Positions 55,000 through 63,737 of a stretch of DNA of 64,000 bases are shown here, piece after piece. The DNA is from an uncultured Caproiciproducens sp. Lineage in GTDB: Bacteria; Bacillota; Clostridia; Oscillospirales; Acutalibacteraceae. The stretch lies in contig NZ_OY761810.1 of assembly GCF_963664915.1 (NCBI RefSeq), forward strand, positions 1,316,661 through 1,380,660, read 5' to 3'. Numbering within the stretch: position 1 is the first letter of the stretch; each line of letters opens with the position of its first letter. The position numbers and the translations under genes are program-made. Under the pieces are notes generated by a model. The model was not told the DNA's origin. It ran no database searches and saw nothing but the letters and a program-made list of their open reading frames with translations.

Positions 55000-55674
55000 T
55001 TGTATAAAGCATGTATTTTTGATTTGGACGGAACTCTGGCGAATACGCTCGCTTCCATCGCGAATTTTGCGAATACCACATTGAAACAATGCGGATATCA
55101 GCCGATAGAGGTGGAAAGATACAGGTATCTTGTTGGAAATGGGACGGACAGGCTGATGCACGCTATAATGGATACTGTTTGCGGCGCACACGGATACACA
55201 GAAGCTGATATTCGGAAGATGAGATTGACTTATGACAACTTGTATGAAAGCAACCCGACTCATATGGTTACCAATTACAGCGGCATGCACGAAACACTCG
55301 CAAAGCTGAAACAAACAGGGATTAAGATGGCTGTGCTGTCGAATAAACCGCACAACTGCACCACCGCGATTATTGATGCGCTGTTTGGGACGGAAACCTT
55401 CGATCTTTGCTACGGACAAAGGGAGCAGGTAGCGCGCAAACCATCCCCGGAAGGGGCCCTTCTGATTGCGGACGAGCTTGCTGTGGAACCGAAGTATATT
55501 CTTTATATCGGTGATACAAACACGGATATGAAAACCGGCGAAGCTGCGGGTATGGATACGGCAGGCGTGCTTTGGGGATTTCGAACCGAAAGCGAACTAA
55601 GAGAAAACAACGCAAAGTATATTATTGAAAGGCCTGAACAAATTTATGAGATTGTTGCTTGCAGCAAGAGGTGA
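55000..55674 (+). CDS. HAD-superfamily hydrolase (phosphoglycolate phosphatase-like)
   Basis: The 224-residue protein has motif I IFDLDGTLAN, motif II in LSNKPHN, the Lys of ARKPSPEG and motif IV YIGDTNTDM, with a four-helix cap as in phosphoglycolate phosphatase. It would clear 2-phosphoglycolate or a similar ester. TTG at 55000 is chosen since AAGGGTGA lies 5-6 nt upstream and gives the family's usual beginning. The next gene starts 3 bp after its stop, with its ribosome site inside this gene, so translation is probably coupled. Confidence 0.87.
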   Translation: MYKACIFDLDGTLANTLASIANFANTTLKQCGYQPIEVERYRYLVGNGTDRLMHAIMDTVCGAHGYTEADIRKMRLTYDNLYESNPTHMVTNYSGMHETLAKLKQTGIKMAVLSNKPHNCTTAIIDALFGTETFDLCYGQREQVARKPSPEGALLIADELAVEPKYILYIGDTNTDMKTGEAAGMDTAGVLWGFRTESELRENNAKYIIERPEQIYEIVACSKR

Positions 55675-55677
55675 TCA

Positions 55678-56508
55678 ATGAAGTGGCTTTCAAATCTTCT
55701 TAAAACCGACCACCGGCTTGGCTTTCGGGTGGTCAAAACGGGGATCGCCGTCACCCTCTGCATCGTCGTCTCGACTATCTTAAAATTGGATCAGCCGTTT
55801 TTTGCAGTGATCGCCACCGTAATGACAATGGGAAAATCCATTGACGCTTCCATCAAAATGGGGAAAAACAAGCTGATCGGCGTGCTGATAGGCGCGGCGG
55901 TCGGCTACGGCTTTGTCATGGTATCACCGGCAAATGCGGGGCTTTGCGGAGTGGGAATCATTGTCACGCTGTATCTTTGCCATTTATTCAAACTTTACGG
56001 TGCCGCCACACTGTCCAGCTTTGTGTTTGCCGCCATGATGTTTCAGATTGGCACTGTCCTCACCTGTATCACAGACAGCATTATCGGCATCGTCATCGCA
56101 ATATTGGTAAATTTAGTAATCATGCCGCCCAACTATGCGGACGAAATTAAAAAATCCTTTACCCAGCTTTGCGGTCAAATCGAACAGTCTATGGAAAATG
56201 CCGCCTCGTTTTGGCAGATTGACACGTTTGCGGTGGAAACCGCAATTCAAAAGCTGAGCTATAATGTCAACATGTATATTGCGCAGGCAAAATTTCTGCG
56301 CTGGAATGACGATGAGGTTTTCAGGATATCCTGTAAAATTTCCACTTATAAGATGATTCTGGATGAACTCAAGGCGCTGGAAGTGATGGAATTGACGGAA
56401 GATTCCGCGGAACCCGGTACCGAGATTGATATTGTTTATCACTACCATATGGACAGGATGAGAAAGCTTTATGAGCATGCGCAGCAGGATACAGAAAAGG
56501 CAGAATAA
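55678..56508 (+). CDS. aromatic acid exporter family membrane protein (FUSC/ArAE type)
   Basis: The 276-residue protein has about six hydrophobic segments in the first 160 residues (GIAVTLCIVVSTILKL, LIGVLIGAAVGYGF, IIGIVIAILVNLVIMPPN) and a helical cytoplasmic tail. This matches DUF939/ArAE_1 proteins, half-size relatives of the FUSC/AaeB exporters. Family members are annotated as aromatic acid exporters, but few have been tested. AGAGGTGA precedes the ATG. It follows the phosphatase gene by 3 bp in one operon. Confidence 0.82.
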   Translation: MKWLSNLLKTDHRLGFRVVKTGIAVTLCIVVSTILKLDQPFFAVIATVMTMGKSIDASIKMGKNKLIGVLIGAAVGYGFVMVSPANAGLCGVGIIVTLYLCHLFKLYGAATLSSFVFAAMMFQIGTVLTCITDSIIGIVIAILVNLVIMPPNYADEIKKSFTQLCGQIEQSMENAASFWQIDTFAVETAIQKLSYNVNMYIAQAKFLRWNDDEVFRISCKISTYKMILDELKALEVMELTEDSAEPGTEIDIVYHYHMDRMRKLYEHAQQDTEKAE

Positions 56509-56510
56509 AA

Positions 56511-56537
56511 AATGACCTTCAAAAGGTCATTTTTTTT
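56511..56537. terminator. bidirectional terminator
   Basis: AATGACCTT and AAGGTCATT form a stem around a small loop. A run of A precedes it and eight T follow, so it can end the exporter gene and the convergent PBP gene. Confidence 0.85.
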
Positions 56538-56539
56538 AT

Positions 56540-57925
56540 CTATTTCATTGTTTTGGCGGCGGCAGTCATAAGAGCGGAGGCAATCTGGCCGGCGGAACTC
56601 ATGCCGCTTTTTGTATTTTCAACAACAACTGCGAAGGCAAGCGGTGTGTTTTCATTGGAGGAAAATCCCACCATCCAGCCGTTCGGATTTTTTCCGCCGC
56701 CCACTTCGGCCGTACCTGTTTTGGCACAGACGGCCAGACCTGGAAACATTTTGTCGCCATAATAACTTGAAACGTTATAACGCATATACTGTTTCAATTT
56801 TTCAGCGGTGGAAGCCTTTAACAGCTGGGTTTCCATTTTTGTGTGCCCGCTCTGCGTGGTCAAGCCGAACGGGGTGGTAATGCTGCTGATCAGATATGGT
56901 TTAACCGGTATTCCGTCGTTGGCAATCGCACCCATCATCAGCATCATGTGAAAAGGATTGGTAAGGTCGGTGTACTGGCCGACTCCCGACCAGCCCAGCT
57001 CATTATCTGCGGCTCCGTCAACCTTGTATACGCTTTTGCTGGTTGAAATTCCGTCCAGATCAAAGCTGCGGTTAAAGCCGAGTGAATTTGCAGCAGCCGT
57101 CATTTTCTCCTTCCCGAGCTCAATTGCAATCTGCGCAAATGCTACATTGGACGATTTTGCCAGCGCATTTTTAAAACTCAGGGTTCCATAGGAGGCTACA
57201 TCGGTAATTTTATTTCCGTTAATGGTGATGCTTCCGTTGCAGTCCCAAGTACGGCTGTCCAGATTGGCAATGTTCTCAATTGCACCGACCGAAGTGACCA
57301 GCTTGAAAATAGAGCCGGGGGTGTAGGAGGAAGAAAGCACATGGTCAAGATATACGCCGTTATATTTTCCCGTTTTGTCGGTATCCAAATCCTTCGGAGG
57401 ATTGGAAGGGTCAAAGTTCGGCGAACTCACCGAACAGAGCATTTCGCCGGTTTTATAATTGTAAATGGCGACCGCTCCGCTGCTGCTGCCGAGCCTTTGA
57501 AGCGCGAGCTTGCACAGTGTGCTGTCTAGCGTCAGTTTAATGTCGCTGCCCCCGCTTTTTCCGGTGGGGGTGGCAAGGCCGGTCACGATATTATATCCCG
57601 AAAGTTCGGAACGGTAGCTGTATTGGATGCCGGTCGAAATATATCCTTTGCTGTCGCCTACAACATGGAGCATCGCGCGGCGTACGGTTTCATCACTGTT
57701 GTACACCCGCTTGCCGTTTTCACTTTTGGCAAGGACGACATTGTTTCGGTCAAGTATTTTTCCGCTGTTGGAAAGCTGGCTTCCGCTTGTCAGATGTTTG
57801 TTGAACGGCTGTATGGCCCAGCTGCCTCCGTCGACGGCGATTCCGTACAAAAACACGCCAAGACCGAAAAGGAAGCCCAATCCCAGTATATAAAGAATAA
57901 GAGATCGTGCGCCTGTCGTTTTCAT
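56540..57925 (-). CDS. class B penicillin-binding protein (transpeptidase)
   Basis: The 461-residue protein has an amino-terminal membrane anchor (residues ~8-30), a short pedestal and a transpeptidase domain. The active-site serine is Ser205 in TPGSIFKLV, the second motif is Ser258-Ser-Asn in AKSSNVAF, and the third is Lys402-Thr-Gly in AKTGTAEVG. It cross-links peptidoglycan and is the partner of the SEDS glycosyltransferase encoded just upstream; the genes overlap by 1 nt (TGATG). The short pedestal sets it apart from FtsI/SpoVD-type proteins. GGAGGAAAAGCTG precedes the ATG. Confidence 0.92.
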   Translation of the reverse strand: MKTTGARSLILYILGLGFLFGLGVFLYGIAVDGGSWAIQPFNKHLTSGSQLSNSGKILDRNNVVLAKSENGKRVYNSDETVRRAMLHVVGDSKGYISTGIQYSYRSELSGYNIVTGLATPTGKSGGSDIKLTLDSTLCKLALQRLGSSSGAVAIYNYKTGEMLCSVSSPNFDPSNPPKDLDTDKTGKYNGVYLDHVLSSSYTPGSIFKLVTSVGAIENIANLDSRTWDCNGSITINGNKITDVASYGTLSFKNALAKSSNVAFAQIAIELGKEKMTAAANSLGFNRSFDLDGISTSKSVYKVDGAADNELGWSGVGQYTDLTNPFHMMLMMGAIANDGIPVKPYLISSITTPFGLTTQSGHTKMETQLLKASTAEKLKQYMRYNVSSYYGDKMFPGLAVCAKTGTAEVGGGKNPNGWMVGFSSNENTPLAFAVVVENTKSGMSSAGQIASALMTAAAKTMK

Positions 57926-59604
57926 CAGCTTTTCCTCCTTGCCGCATAGGTGCGTTCGTCGCTTGCTTTTATAAAAGCAAGGAGACCCCAAACGGCAACC
58001 ATGCTGGAGCCGCCAAGGCTTATAAACGGAAGGGTAACGCCTGTCATGGGCAGTACATCTGTCGCACCAAAGACGTTCAGGCAGGTCTGGAACAGAATCA
58101 TGCCGCCCGCAGCGCAGGAGGATATGGAGTAAAAGGTAGAACGGCTGCGCGTGACATCCGAACGGGCATAAAACATCAAAAACGCAAGGGTCAGCACGAT
58201 GACAATTGCCAGAAGGATTCCGAGTTCTTCACAGATCATGCCGAACATCAGGTCGCTGGTAGAAGCAAAAACTTTTTTCAGCCACCCGTTCCCAATGCCG
58301 AGTCCGAAAAGTCCGCCGCTTGCGGAATAGCTTAGTACGCGGGTTTGCTGGTACCCGCCGGATTCATTGACATGTTCCCAAACGTGCCTCCATGCTTCAA
58401 AACGCTGTGCGACGTAGGTTTTGAATTTCAAAATCATAAAAGCACCGAACACTGCCACCGCACAAATCAGCACAATGGTACGAACACTGCCGGAACGCAT
58501 AAAAGCAATAATTAAAAAGGTAATAAAAAAGATGCAGGCGGTGCCGAAGTCGCGCATGACAAACAGCGCGCCCATGCACACAGCCGAAAATCCGATAAAG
58601 CCGGTCAGGTTCTTTGCAGTCTGCAGCCTGTCCAGCGTAGATGCACCGACAAATACAAAGGCGATTTTAATGAATTCCGAAGGCTGCACGCTGATCGGGC
58701 CCAAACTGATCCAGTTGCGCGCGCCGTTGTGTTCGCGGGCGAGCAGAAGGTTGGCGGCAAAAAGCAGAACTGCTAAGATTCCGATCGCCAAACGCCAGCG
58801 CATAACCCTGTCCAAATCGCTGAGGAACCAGATCATCAAACAGAATAAAACAACACCGCCGGCGAGTGCTCCCAGCTGTATATAGGTGTTTTCCACACCC
58901 GTGCCCGAAATGAGAAGAATACCGATTCCGCTCAGCAAAAACCCGATCGTTTCCAGCTCGAAGCTAACGTGGCCAAGCCCTTTCATGGAATACAGGTACA
59001 GCATCCATTCCATTGCGACGATGGCGCCAAAAGGCACAGCGGGCATGTAATTCAATTTGCCGCCGGCGAAGCACGCCTGAATGAACAGGAGCAGTTGGAT
59101 AAAGGTTACCGCGGTCAACAGTCCGCTCGGAGATGCCGCATGCCTGACGGCCCGCTTTGAGGCCTTGATTTGATCGGTGTCGCTGGTCCGCTTAAGCATC
59201 AGCGCGGTTGAACCCATGGCAATGGAATCACCGGGCAGTATCTGCATGCGGTCCTGCACTTTTGTGCCGTTGACAAAGGTGCCGGCTTTTGAGCCGGTGT
59301 CGGTGACGATCCAGCCGCTGTCCCGGCGCATCAGAACCGCATGGTCGCGGCTTGCGGTGGAGTCATTCAAAACAATATCGCAGCTCTTGCTGCGTCCGAT
59401 TGAATTTTCCCAGTACAGCACGGGTATTACATCATGCGTGACCATATTTTCCAAAATCACAACGGGATCTTCCCGTCTGCGTCCGCGTTTCAGCGACGAA
59501 AAACACTTGCAGATGACGATAATGGATATAAGCGGGACGATAATTCTAAAAATATACAGGACTAAGTCGATGATATTTTTGATAACGGGATTGTCCAGCG
59601 TCAA
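57925..59604 (-). CDS. FtsW/RodA/SpoVE (SEDS) protein fused to an FHA domain
   Basis: The ~559-residue protein has one membrane segment at about residues 10-31, an FHA domain at ~60-140 (SIGRSKSCDIVLND, SRDHAVL, GTFVNGTKV), then a SEDS glycosyltransferase bundle of about ten segments (RNWISLGPISVQPSEFIKIA; ATDVLPMTGVTLPFISLGGS). It polymerises glycan strands. FHA domains bind phospho-threonine, so control by a Ser/Thr kinase is likely. I prefer TTG at 59604, which has GGAAGGAGG 7-8 nt upstream; ATG at 59661 has no site. It overlaps the PBP gene by 1 nt. Confidence 0.9.
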   Translation of the reverse strand: MTLDNPVIKNIIDLVLYIFRIIVPLISIIVICKCFSSLKRGRRREDPVVILENMVTHDVIPVLYWENSIGRSKSCDIVLNDSTASRDHAVLMRRDSGWIVTDTGSKAGTFVNGTKVQDRMQILPGDSIAMGSTALMLKRTSDTDQIKASKRAVRHAASPSGLLTAVTFIQLLLFIQACFAGGKLNYMPAVPFGAIVAMEWMLYLYSMKGLGHVSFELETIGFLLSGIGILLISGTGVENTYIQLGALAGGVVLFCLMIWFLSDLDRVMRWRLAIGILAVLLFAANLLLAREHNGARNWISLGPISVQPSEFIKIAFVFVGASTLDRLQTAKNLTGFIGFSAVCMGALFVMRDFGTACIFFITFLIIAFMRSGSVRTIVLICAVAVFGAFMILKFKTYVAQRFEAWRHVWEHVNESGGYQQTRVLSYSASGGLFGLGIGNGWLKKVFASTSDLMFGMICEELGILLAIVIVLTLAFLMFYARSDVTRSRSTFYSISSCAAGGMILFQTCLNVFGATDVLPMTGVTLPFISLGGSSMVAVWGLLAFIKASDERTYAARRKS

Positions 59605-59707
59605 AAAAACGCCTCCTTCCGGGTATTTGGCAGAGAAGACCTCTGTTTTATCCAGATACATATAGTATTTACTATTTTATTATACAATTATTAACCTATA
59701 AAGTAAA

Positions 59708-59733
59708 CGGAGGGAACAAAATGGTTCCCTCCG
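59708..59733 (-). terminator. terminator after the pyridoxal kinase gene
   Basis: On the minus strand CGGAGGGAAC and GTTCCCTCCG form a 10-bp perfect stem with a short loop, with a short T-rich tail, 17-42 bp after the stop. Confidence 0.7.
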
Positions 59734-59749
59734 CCGTCACTTGTGCCTA

Positions 59750-60604
59750 TTATTCTGTTATTCCAAGCTCACGCATGAACTTTAAAAGGCCGGCTTCAAA
59801 GTTCACACCGAATCTTGCGTCGGTTCCGGCTTCCCTTGTACGCCGGATGCATCCGGCGGTGAAATCGGCCGCAAGCTGCATGGCGATATCCAGTTTCATT
59901 TCATTTAAAATTCCGGACAGAAGCGCACTCGCAAAAACATCCCCCGTACCGTAATAGCGCCCTTTGACTTTTTGTGAAAACGCGTAACTGACTTCGTCCG
60001 TATTGCGGCAGTATCCCGCCGCGCCCAGCAGGTCGGGACTGAACCACACTCCGGTTATAACAACCTGCTGCGGGCCAAGTTCGCTCAGGCGCCGCAGTAA
60101 ATTCTCAACATAATCACGGGTGTAGGGGCCTTCGTGGTACTTTTCACCCAGCAAATACGCCGCTTCTGTAAAGTTCGGCACAATCAGATCCGCTTTTTTG
60201 CACAGACTCACCATCCCGTCGGCCATCTGGGGAGTGACGGTCTGATAAAGCACGCCGCTGTCCGCCATGACGGGATCCACCATAATAAAAGTATCTTCCG
60301 TCTTAAAGGTATCAAACATCTCGGACACGATGGCGATTTGTTCATAAGAACCCAAAAATCCGCTGTAGAGCGCTTCAAAATGCAAATCGAGCTGTTTCCA
60401 CTGCTTTACAAAACCGGGCATGTCGTCCGTCAGGTCACGGTAAGTAAATCCGGTCAAGTCCCCGGTATGAGAGGACAGCACTGCGGTTGGAATCACGGAG
60501 ACCTCGATTCCTGCGGCGGAGAGGATAGGCAACGCAACGGTTAGGGAACATTTGCCGAATCCTGAAATATCGTGAATCGCTGCGATTCGTTTTAGTTTAT
60601 TCAT
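59750..60604 (-). CDS. pdxY: pyridoxal/pyridoxamine kinase (PfkB-like fold)
   Basis: The 284-residue protein matches pyridoxal kinase: HDISGFGKCSLTVALPILSA at the start, VDPVMADSG in the middle and the anion hole with catalytic Asp in GRYYGTGDVFASAL. It phosphorylates pyridoxal or pyridoxamine to supply PLP. Length is normal. GAGGTGATTG precedes the ATG. The neighbours give no further clue. A role in thiamine pyrimidine salvage is less likely since the signature is of the PdxY/PdxK type. Confidence 0.87.
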   Translation of the reverse strand: MNKLKRIAAIHDISGFGKCSLTVALPILSAAGIEVSVIPTAVLSSHTGDLTGFTYRDLTDDMPGFVKQWKQLDLHFEALYSGFLGSYEQIAIVSEMFDTFKTEDTFIMVDPVMADSGVLYQTVTPQMADGMVSLCKKADLIVPNFTEAAYLLGEKYHEGPYTRDYVENLLRRLSELGPQQVVITGVWFSPDLLGAAGYCRNTDEVSYAFSQKVKGRYYGTGDVFASALLSGILNEMKLDIAMQLAADFTAGCIRRTREAGTDARFGVNFEAGLLKFMRELGITE

Positions 60605-60739
60605 TCAATCACCTCACAAATATAGCTGTTTCAATTATAGCTGTTTCAATAAAGAGTATGGAAAACATAACTTTCATTATACGGTATATCATATGGAAAA
60701 TAAGGGCGAAAAATGTAAAGCCGAAAAAAACACAGTTTT

Positions 60740-61408
60740 TTATATTTTATTGGCAATCTCACCGGCATGTTTATAGATGCTTCTTGCGGGAACAAATCCG
60801 CGCACCATGGAAAGCGGGTAAATGGTGCTGTCTTTTCCAATGATTGTGCCGGGGTTCAAAACCGAATTGCAGCCGACTTCAACGCGGTCGCCCAGCATTG
60901 CGCCGATTTTTTTCAGTCCTGTTTCAATTTGCTCGCCGTCCGCGCTGATTATGACAAGTGTTTTGTCCGATTTTACGTTCGATGTAATGGATCCCGCACC
61001 CATATGCGATTTATAGCCAAGGATGGAATCGCCCACATAATTGAAGTGGGGCACTTGAACGCTGTCAAACAGAATCACATTTTTCAGCTCCGCCGAGTTG
61101 CCGACAACACATCCGGCGCCGACAAAGGCATTGCCGCGGATGAACGCGCACTGCCTGACTTCAGTGTTCGGCCCGATTATTGCCGGCCCGCTGATGTAAG
61201 CGGAATCAAATATTCTTGCCGATTTTGCAATCCATACATTGTCGCCGCGCTGTTCATATTCATCCGGTGAAAGTGTCGGCCCCAGCTTCAAAATGAAATC
61301 ACTGATCTTTGGCAGGGCTTCCCATGGGTAAATCAGTTTGTCGAGAAGCGGGGCGGCAGCGGTGTGCGTTAAATCATACAGATAGTGAATGGATATTTTG
61401 TCAGTCAT
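60740..61408 (-). CDS. left-handed beta-helix acyltransferase-like protein (GlmU-like)
   Basis: The ~222-residue protein consists of a short helical part and a left-handed parallel beta-helix (about residues 55-200) with hexapeptide turns such as AYISGPAIIGPNTEVRQCAF and HMGAGSITSNVK. It resembles the acyltransferase half of GlmU-type UDP-N-acetylglucosamine pyrophosphorylases but has no nucleotidyltransferase domain. It is probably an acetyltransferase for a sugar nucleotide or another amine. ATG at 61408 follows GAAGGAG 10 nt away. Confidence 0.78.
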   Translation of the reverse strand: MTDKISIHYLYDLTHTAAAPLLDKLIYPWEALPKISDFILKLGPTLSPDEYEQRGDNVWIAKSARIFDSAYISGPAIIGPNTEVRQCAFIRGNAFVGAGCVVGNSAELKNVILFDSVQVPHFNYVGDSILGYKSHMGAGSITSNVKSDKTLVIISADGEQIETGLKKIGAMLGDRVEVGCNSVLNPGTIIGKDSTIYPLSMVRGFVPARSIYKHAGEIANKI

Positions 61409-61486
61409 TATAAAATGCTCCTTCGTTTTCACTTTTCGTGTAAGTCCATTATATTTTCATTATACCATAAGGTCAATCATGCCGTG

Positions 61487-62578
61487 TCATTTTATCAGTT
61501 TTTTTATTTTTAGAAGATCGCCGGTAGAAAGGCTGCGGCCGCTTTTATCCGTGTGACTTTCGTCGCTGATTTTTGCCGCCTCCAGGTATGGTCCGCTGAG
61601 AACCGATTCATTTCCTGTGCCAGTAAGGGTAAAGTATGTATACAGAAGGCGGCAGTCGTAGTCTGTCACGGTACCGGAGCCGTCCAGATCTCCGGGAACC
61701 ACGGCGGTGTATGCGCTGATAGTTTTACCGTTCAGCGTGGTCAGTACAATCTGGCCCGTACCGATATTTCCGCTTTTGACTTCTTTTTTATCATTTGTAA
61801 ATACACGCAGTTTTTGACCAAGGCCATTCTCATCAAGCTCGTTTTGCAGGGACTCCATCGTTACAGGGCCGGTGAAATTATAATTTTCAATCGTGGACGG
61901 AAGGTCTTCGGGCATATCGGAAGATGGGGCGGATTCCGGCGGAACTTCGCTTGAAACAGTATCGGGAATACTGGAAGCCGGAGCACTGGAACTCGGTTCC
62001 GGATCTTGACGGCTGATATTGCCGTTATTATGTTCACTATCAAAGAGGTACAGCGAAGCGTAAGTGTTTTCATCAACCTCCGTGCCGGCGGCAGCCGTGA
62101 CAAGTAAGACTTTTCCATTTGCATCCGCGCTGAACTCCCGTGTGAAGTCACAGATGACGTCCGGAACATTGTTGATGATGCATTTGCCGGTGCTTAGATC
62201 AAGACGCCCGATTTCCGCACAGTTGGCAGTACTTGGGGACATTCCGGCAAGGTACAGATAATTTCCGCAAAGAGAAGCCGCTTCATATACAAATTTTATG
62301 GCGGTGGCCCCTCTGACGGAGCTGTAGTCCAAATTGCCGTTGCTGTCAAGAAGTGCAGCCAGCGTTGTCGTAGAGGAATTCGTGCTGATTAAAGCGAATC
62401 CGCTTGCCGGTCTGTGAAAAAACTGCTGTTTTTCCGAATAATACAGGTTTGGGTCAATCGTGCCAATATCGGGATAATTTTCAGCGTAACAAGACAGGGC
62501 TGCGAGCATTGGCATTAATACCGCAATGCACATGCATATAAAGCAAAGAATCAGACGTTTTGTGCGCTGATTTCTCAT
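61487..62578 (-). CDS. secreted protein with carboxyl-terminal dockerin domain
   Basis: The 363-residue protein has a signal peptide (about residues 10-31, ending CYA), a ~150-residue domain of unknown fold, a Ser/Pro-rich linker (~190-230), a second short domain and a type I dockerin at ~295-363. The first dockerin calcium loop is clear (GDLDGSGTVTDYD); the second (DKSGRSLSTGD) is degenerate. Dockerins bind cohesins of cellulosomes or related surface complexes. No cohesin or carbohydrate-active enzyme is nearby and the rest of the protein is not a recognised glycosidase. Confidence 0.75.
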   Translation of the reverse strand: MRNQRTKRLILCFICMCIAVLMPMLAALSCYAENYPDIGTIDPNLYYSEKQQFFHRPASGFALISTNSSTTTLAALLDSNGNLDYSSVRGATAIKFVYEAASLCGNYLYLAGMSPSTANCAEIGRLDLSTGKCIINNVPDVICDFTREFSADANGKVLLVTAAAGTEVDENTYASLYLFDSEHNNGNISRQDPEPSSSAPASSIPDTVSSEVPPESAPSSDMPEDLPSTIENYNFTGPVTMESLQNELDENGLGQKLRVFTNDKKEVKSGNIGTGQIVLTTLNGKTISAYTAVVPGDLDGSGTVTDYDCRLLYTYFTLTGTGNESVLSGPYLEAAKISDESHTDKSGRSLSTGDLLKIKKLIK

Positions 62579-62993
62579 TATTCTACACTCCTCGACATTA
62601 TAATTTCATACCAGCATTATACAAAATATATAGGAGAGAAAGACATAATGTGAAATTAATTCAAGTCAAGAAAATGTTTCAGAACAAAATAAAACAAGAA
62701 CCGGTATTACCGGTTCTTGTTTTTTGGGGAGGAGTTGTATTGAAAAGGTCGTGACAAATCCTTGCCACAGTCTTGTAATCAAATCAAATACGGTTTCATT
62801 TCTCTTTCCGTGATTTCATTATAATACCCGTATTTCATAGTGTCAATCATTTGACAATCGATTTGTCAACAATCTCTTTATTGTATAAAACGCAGTTTTT
62901 TGTTGGTGAAATTTAGTTATTATTGACGATAAATTTTCGTGAATTATCAGATGTTCCAACTTGCAGATTTTTTTGAACGACGATTACGGCCTA
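62579..62993. other. intergenic region with one terminator-like hairpin
   Basis: No gene is evident. The main structure is the hairpin at 62695-62725. The rest is AT-rich, with two TTGACA-like and TTGTCA-like sequences near 62852-62870 but no clear promoter pair. Confidence 0.5.
62695..62725. terminator. rho-independent terminator without an adjacent gene
   Basis: CAAGAACCGG and CCGGTTCTTG form a 10-bp perfect stem with a 5-nt loop, followed by six T on the plus strand and a T-rich run on the minus strand. A short unannotated RNA upstream cannot be excluded. Confidence 0.75.
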
Positions 62994-63625
62994 TTACTGA
63001 ATGCCTGGGATTGTCGGCAGAGAATCAAAACAGGGCTGCAAATCCTCATCTGTCGGGATATAGTCCGTCATTTTATTCTCCAGATATGCCGTGTAAGCGG
63101 CCATGTCAAAATAGCCTGTTCCGGTTAATCCGAACAGGATGGTTTTTGCTTCGCCGGTTTCCCTGCATTTGATGGCTTCATCAATGGCACAGCGGATTGC
63201 GTGTGCGCTTTCGGGTGCAGAGAGGATCGTTTCCAGTTTGGCAAACTGCACGGCGGCGTCAAATACTTTGGTTTGTTCCGCAGAACGGGCTTCGTCGATA
63301 TAGCCGTCATGATACAGCTTGGAAATGATCGGTGACATCCCGTGGTAACGCAGCCCGCCCGCGTGATTAGGAGAGGGAATGAAGCCGCTGCCCAGTGTGT
63401 ACATCTTTGCAAGGGGGGTTACTTTGCCGGTGTCGCAGAAATCGTAGGCGTAGCGGCCGCGGGTAAGAGAAGGACAGGAGGCGGGCTCCACATATCCGGA
63501 TATTTGCCGAGGAGTTCCATGACTTTTTTGGATTCAAGGCCGATGATCGACTGATGCAGAAGCACCTGATTCAGTACAGAGCCCAGAACATAGCGGCAGT
63601 TGGGGGTCGTCGTCGCTTTTTCAAG
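62994..63625 (-). pseudogene. trpB2-type tryptophan synthase beta-like pseudogene
   Basis: The first preserved part (63625-63510, encoding [20 protein letters not shown] and ending at GKYPDM) and the second part (from 63491, [18 protein letters not shown] to the stop at 62994, with HAGGLRYHGMSP) both match TrpB2-type PLP enzymes. The two parts are in different frames. Some 50-60 residues with the glycine-rich phosphate loop are missing between them, and the whole amino-terminal region including the PLP lysine is absent. The gene cannot make an active enzyme. Confidence 0.85.
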
Positions 63626-63737
63626 TATTCATTTTAAAACTTGAAAAATCCGCCTGTATTGTATTTATGCGGGTATAATGATAAAATGATGGAACTAATA
63701 AGAGTAAACAAATCAATTCGATTTTACGGGGGAGAAT

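Noticed and set aside
62641-62754. Small protein gene upstream of the hairpin at 62695
   Set aside because: No ribosome site or family match; the hairpin lies inside the frame, so a coding role is unlikely.
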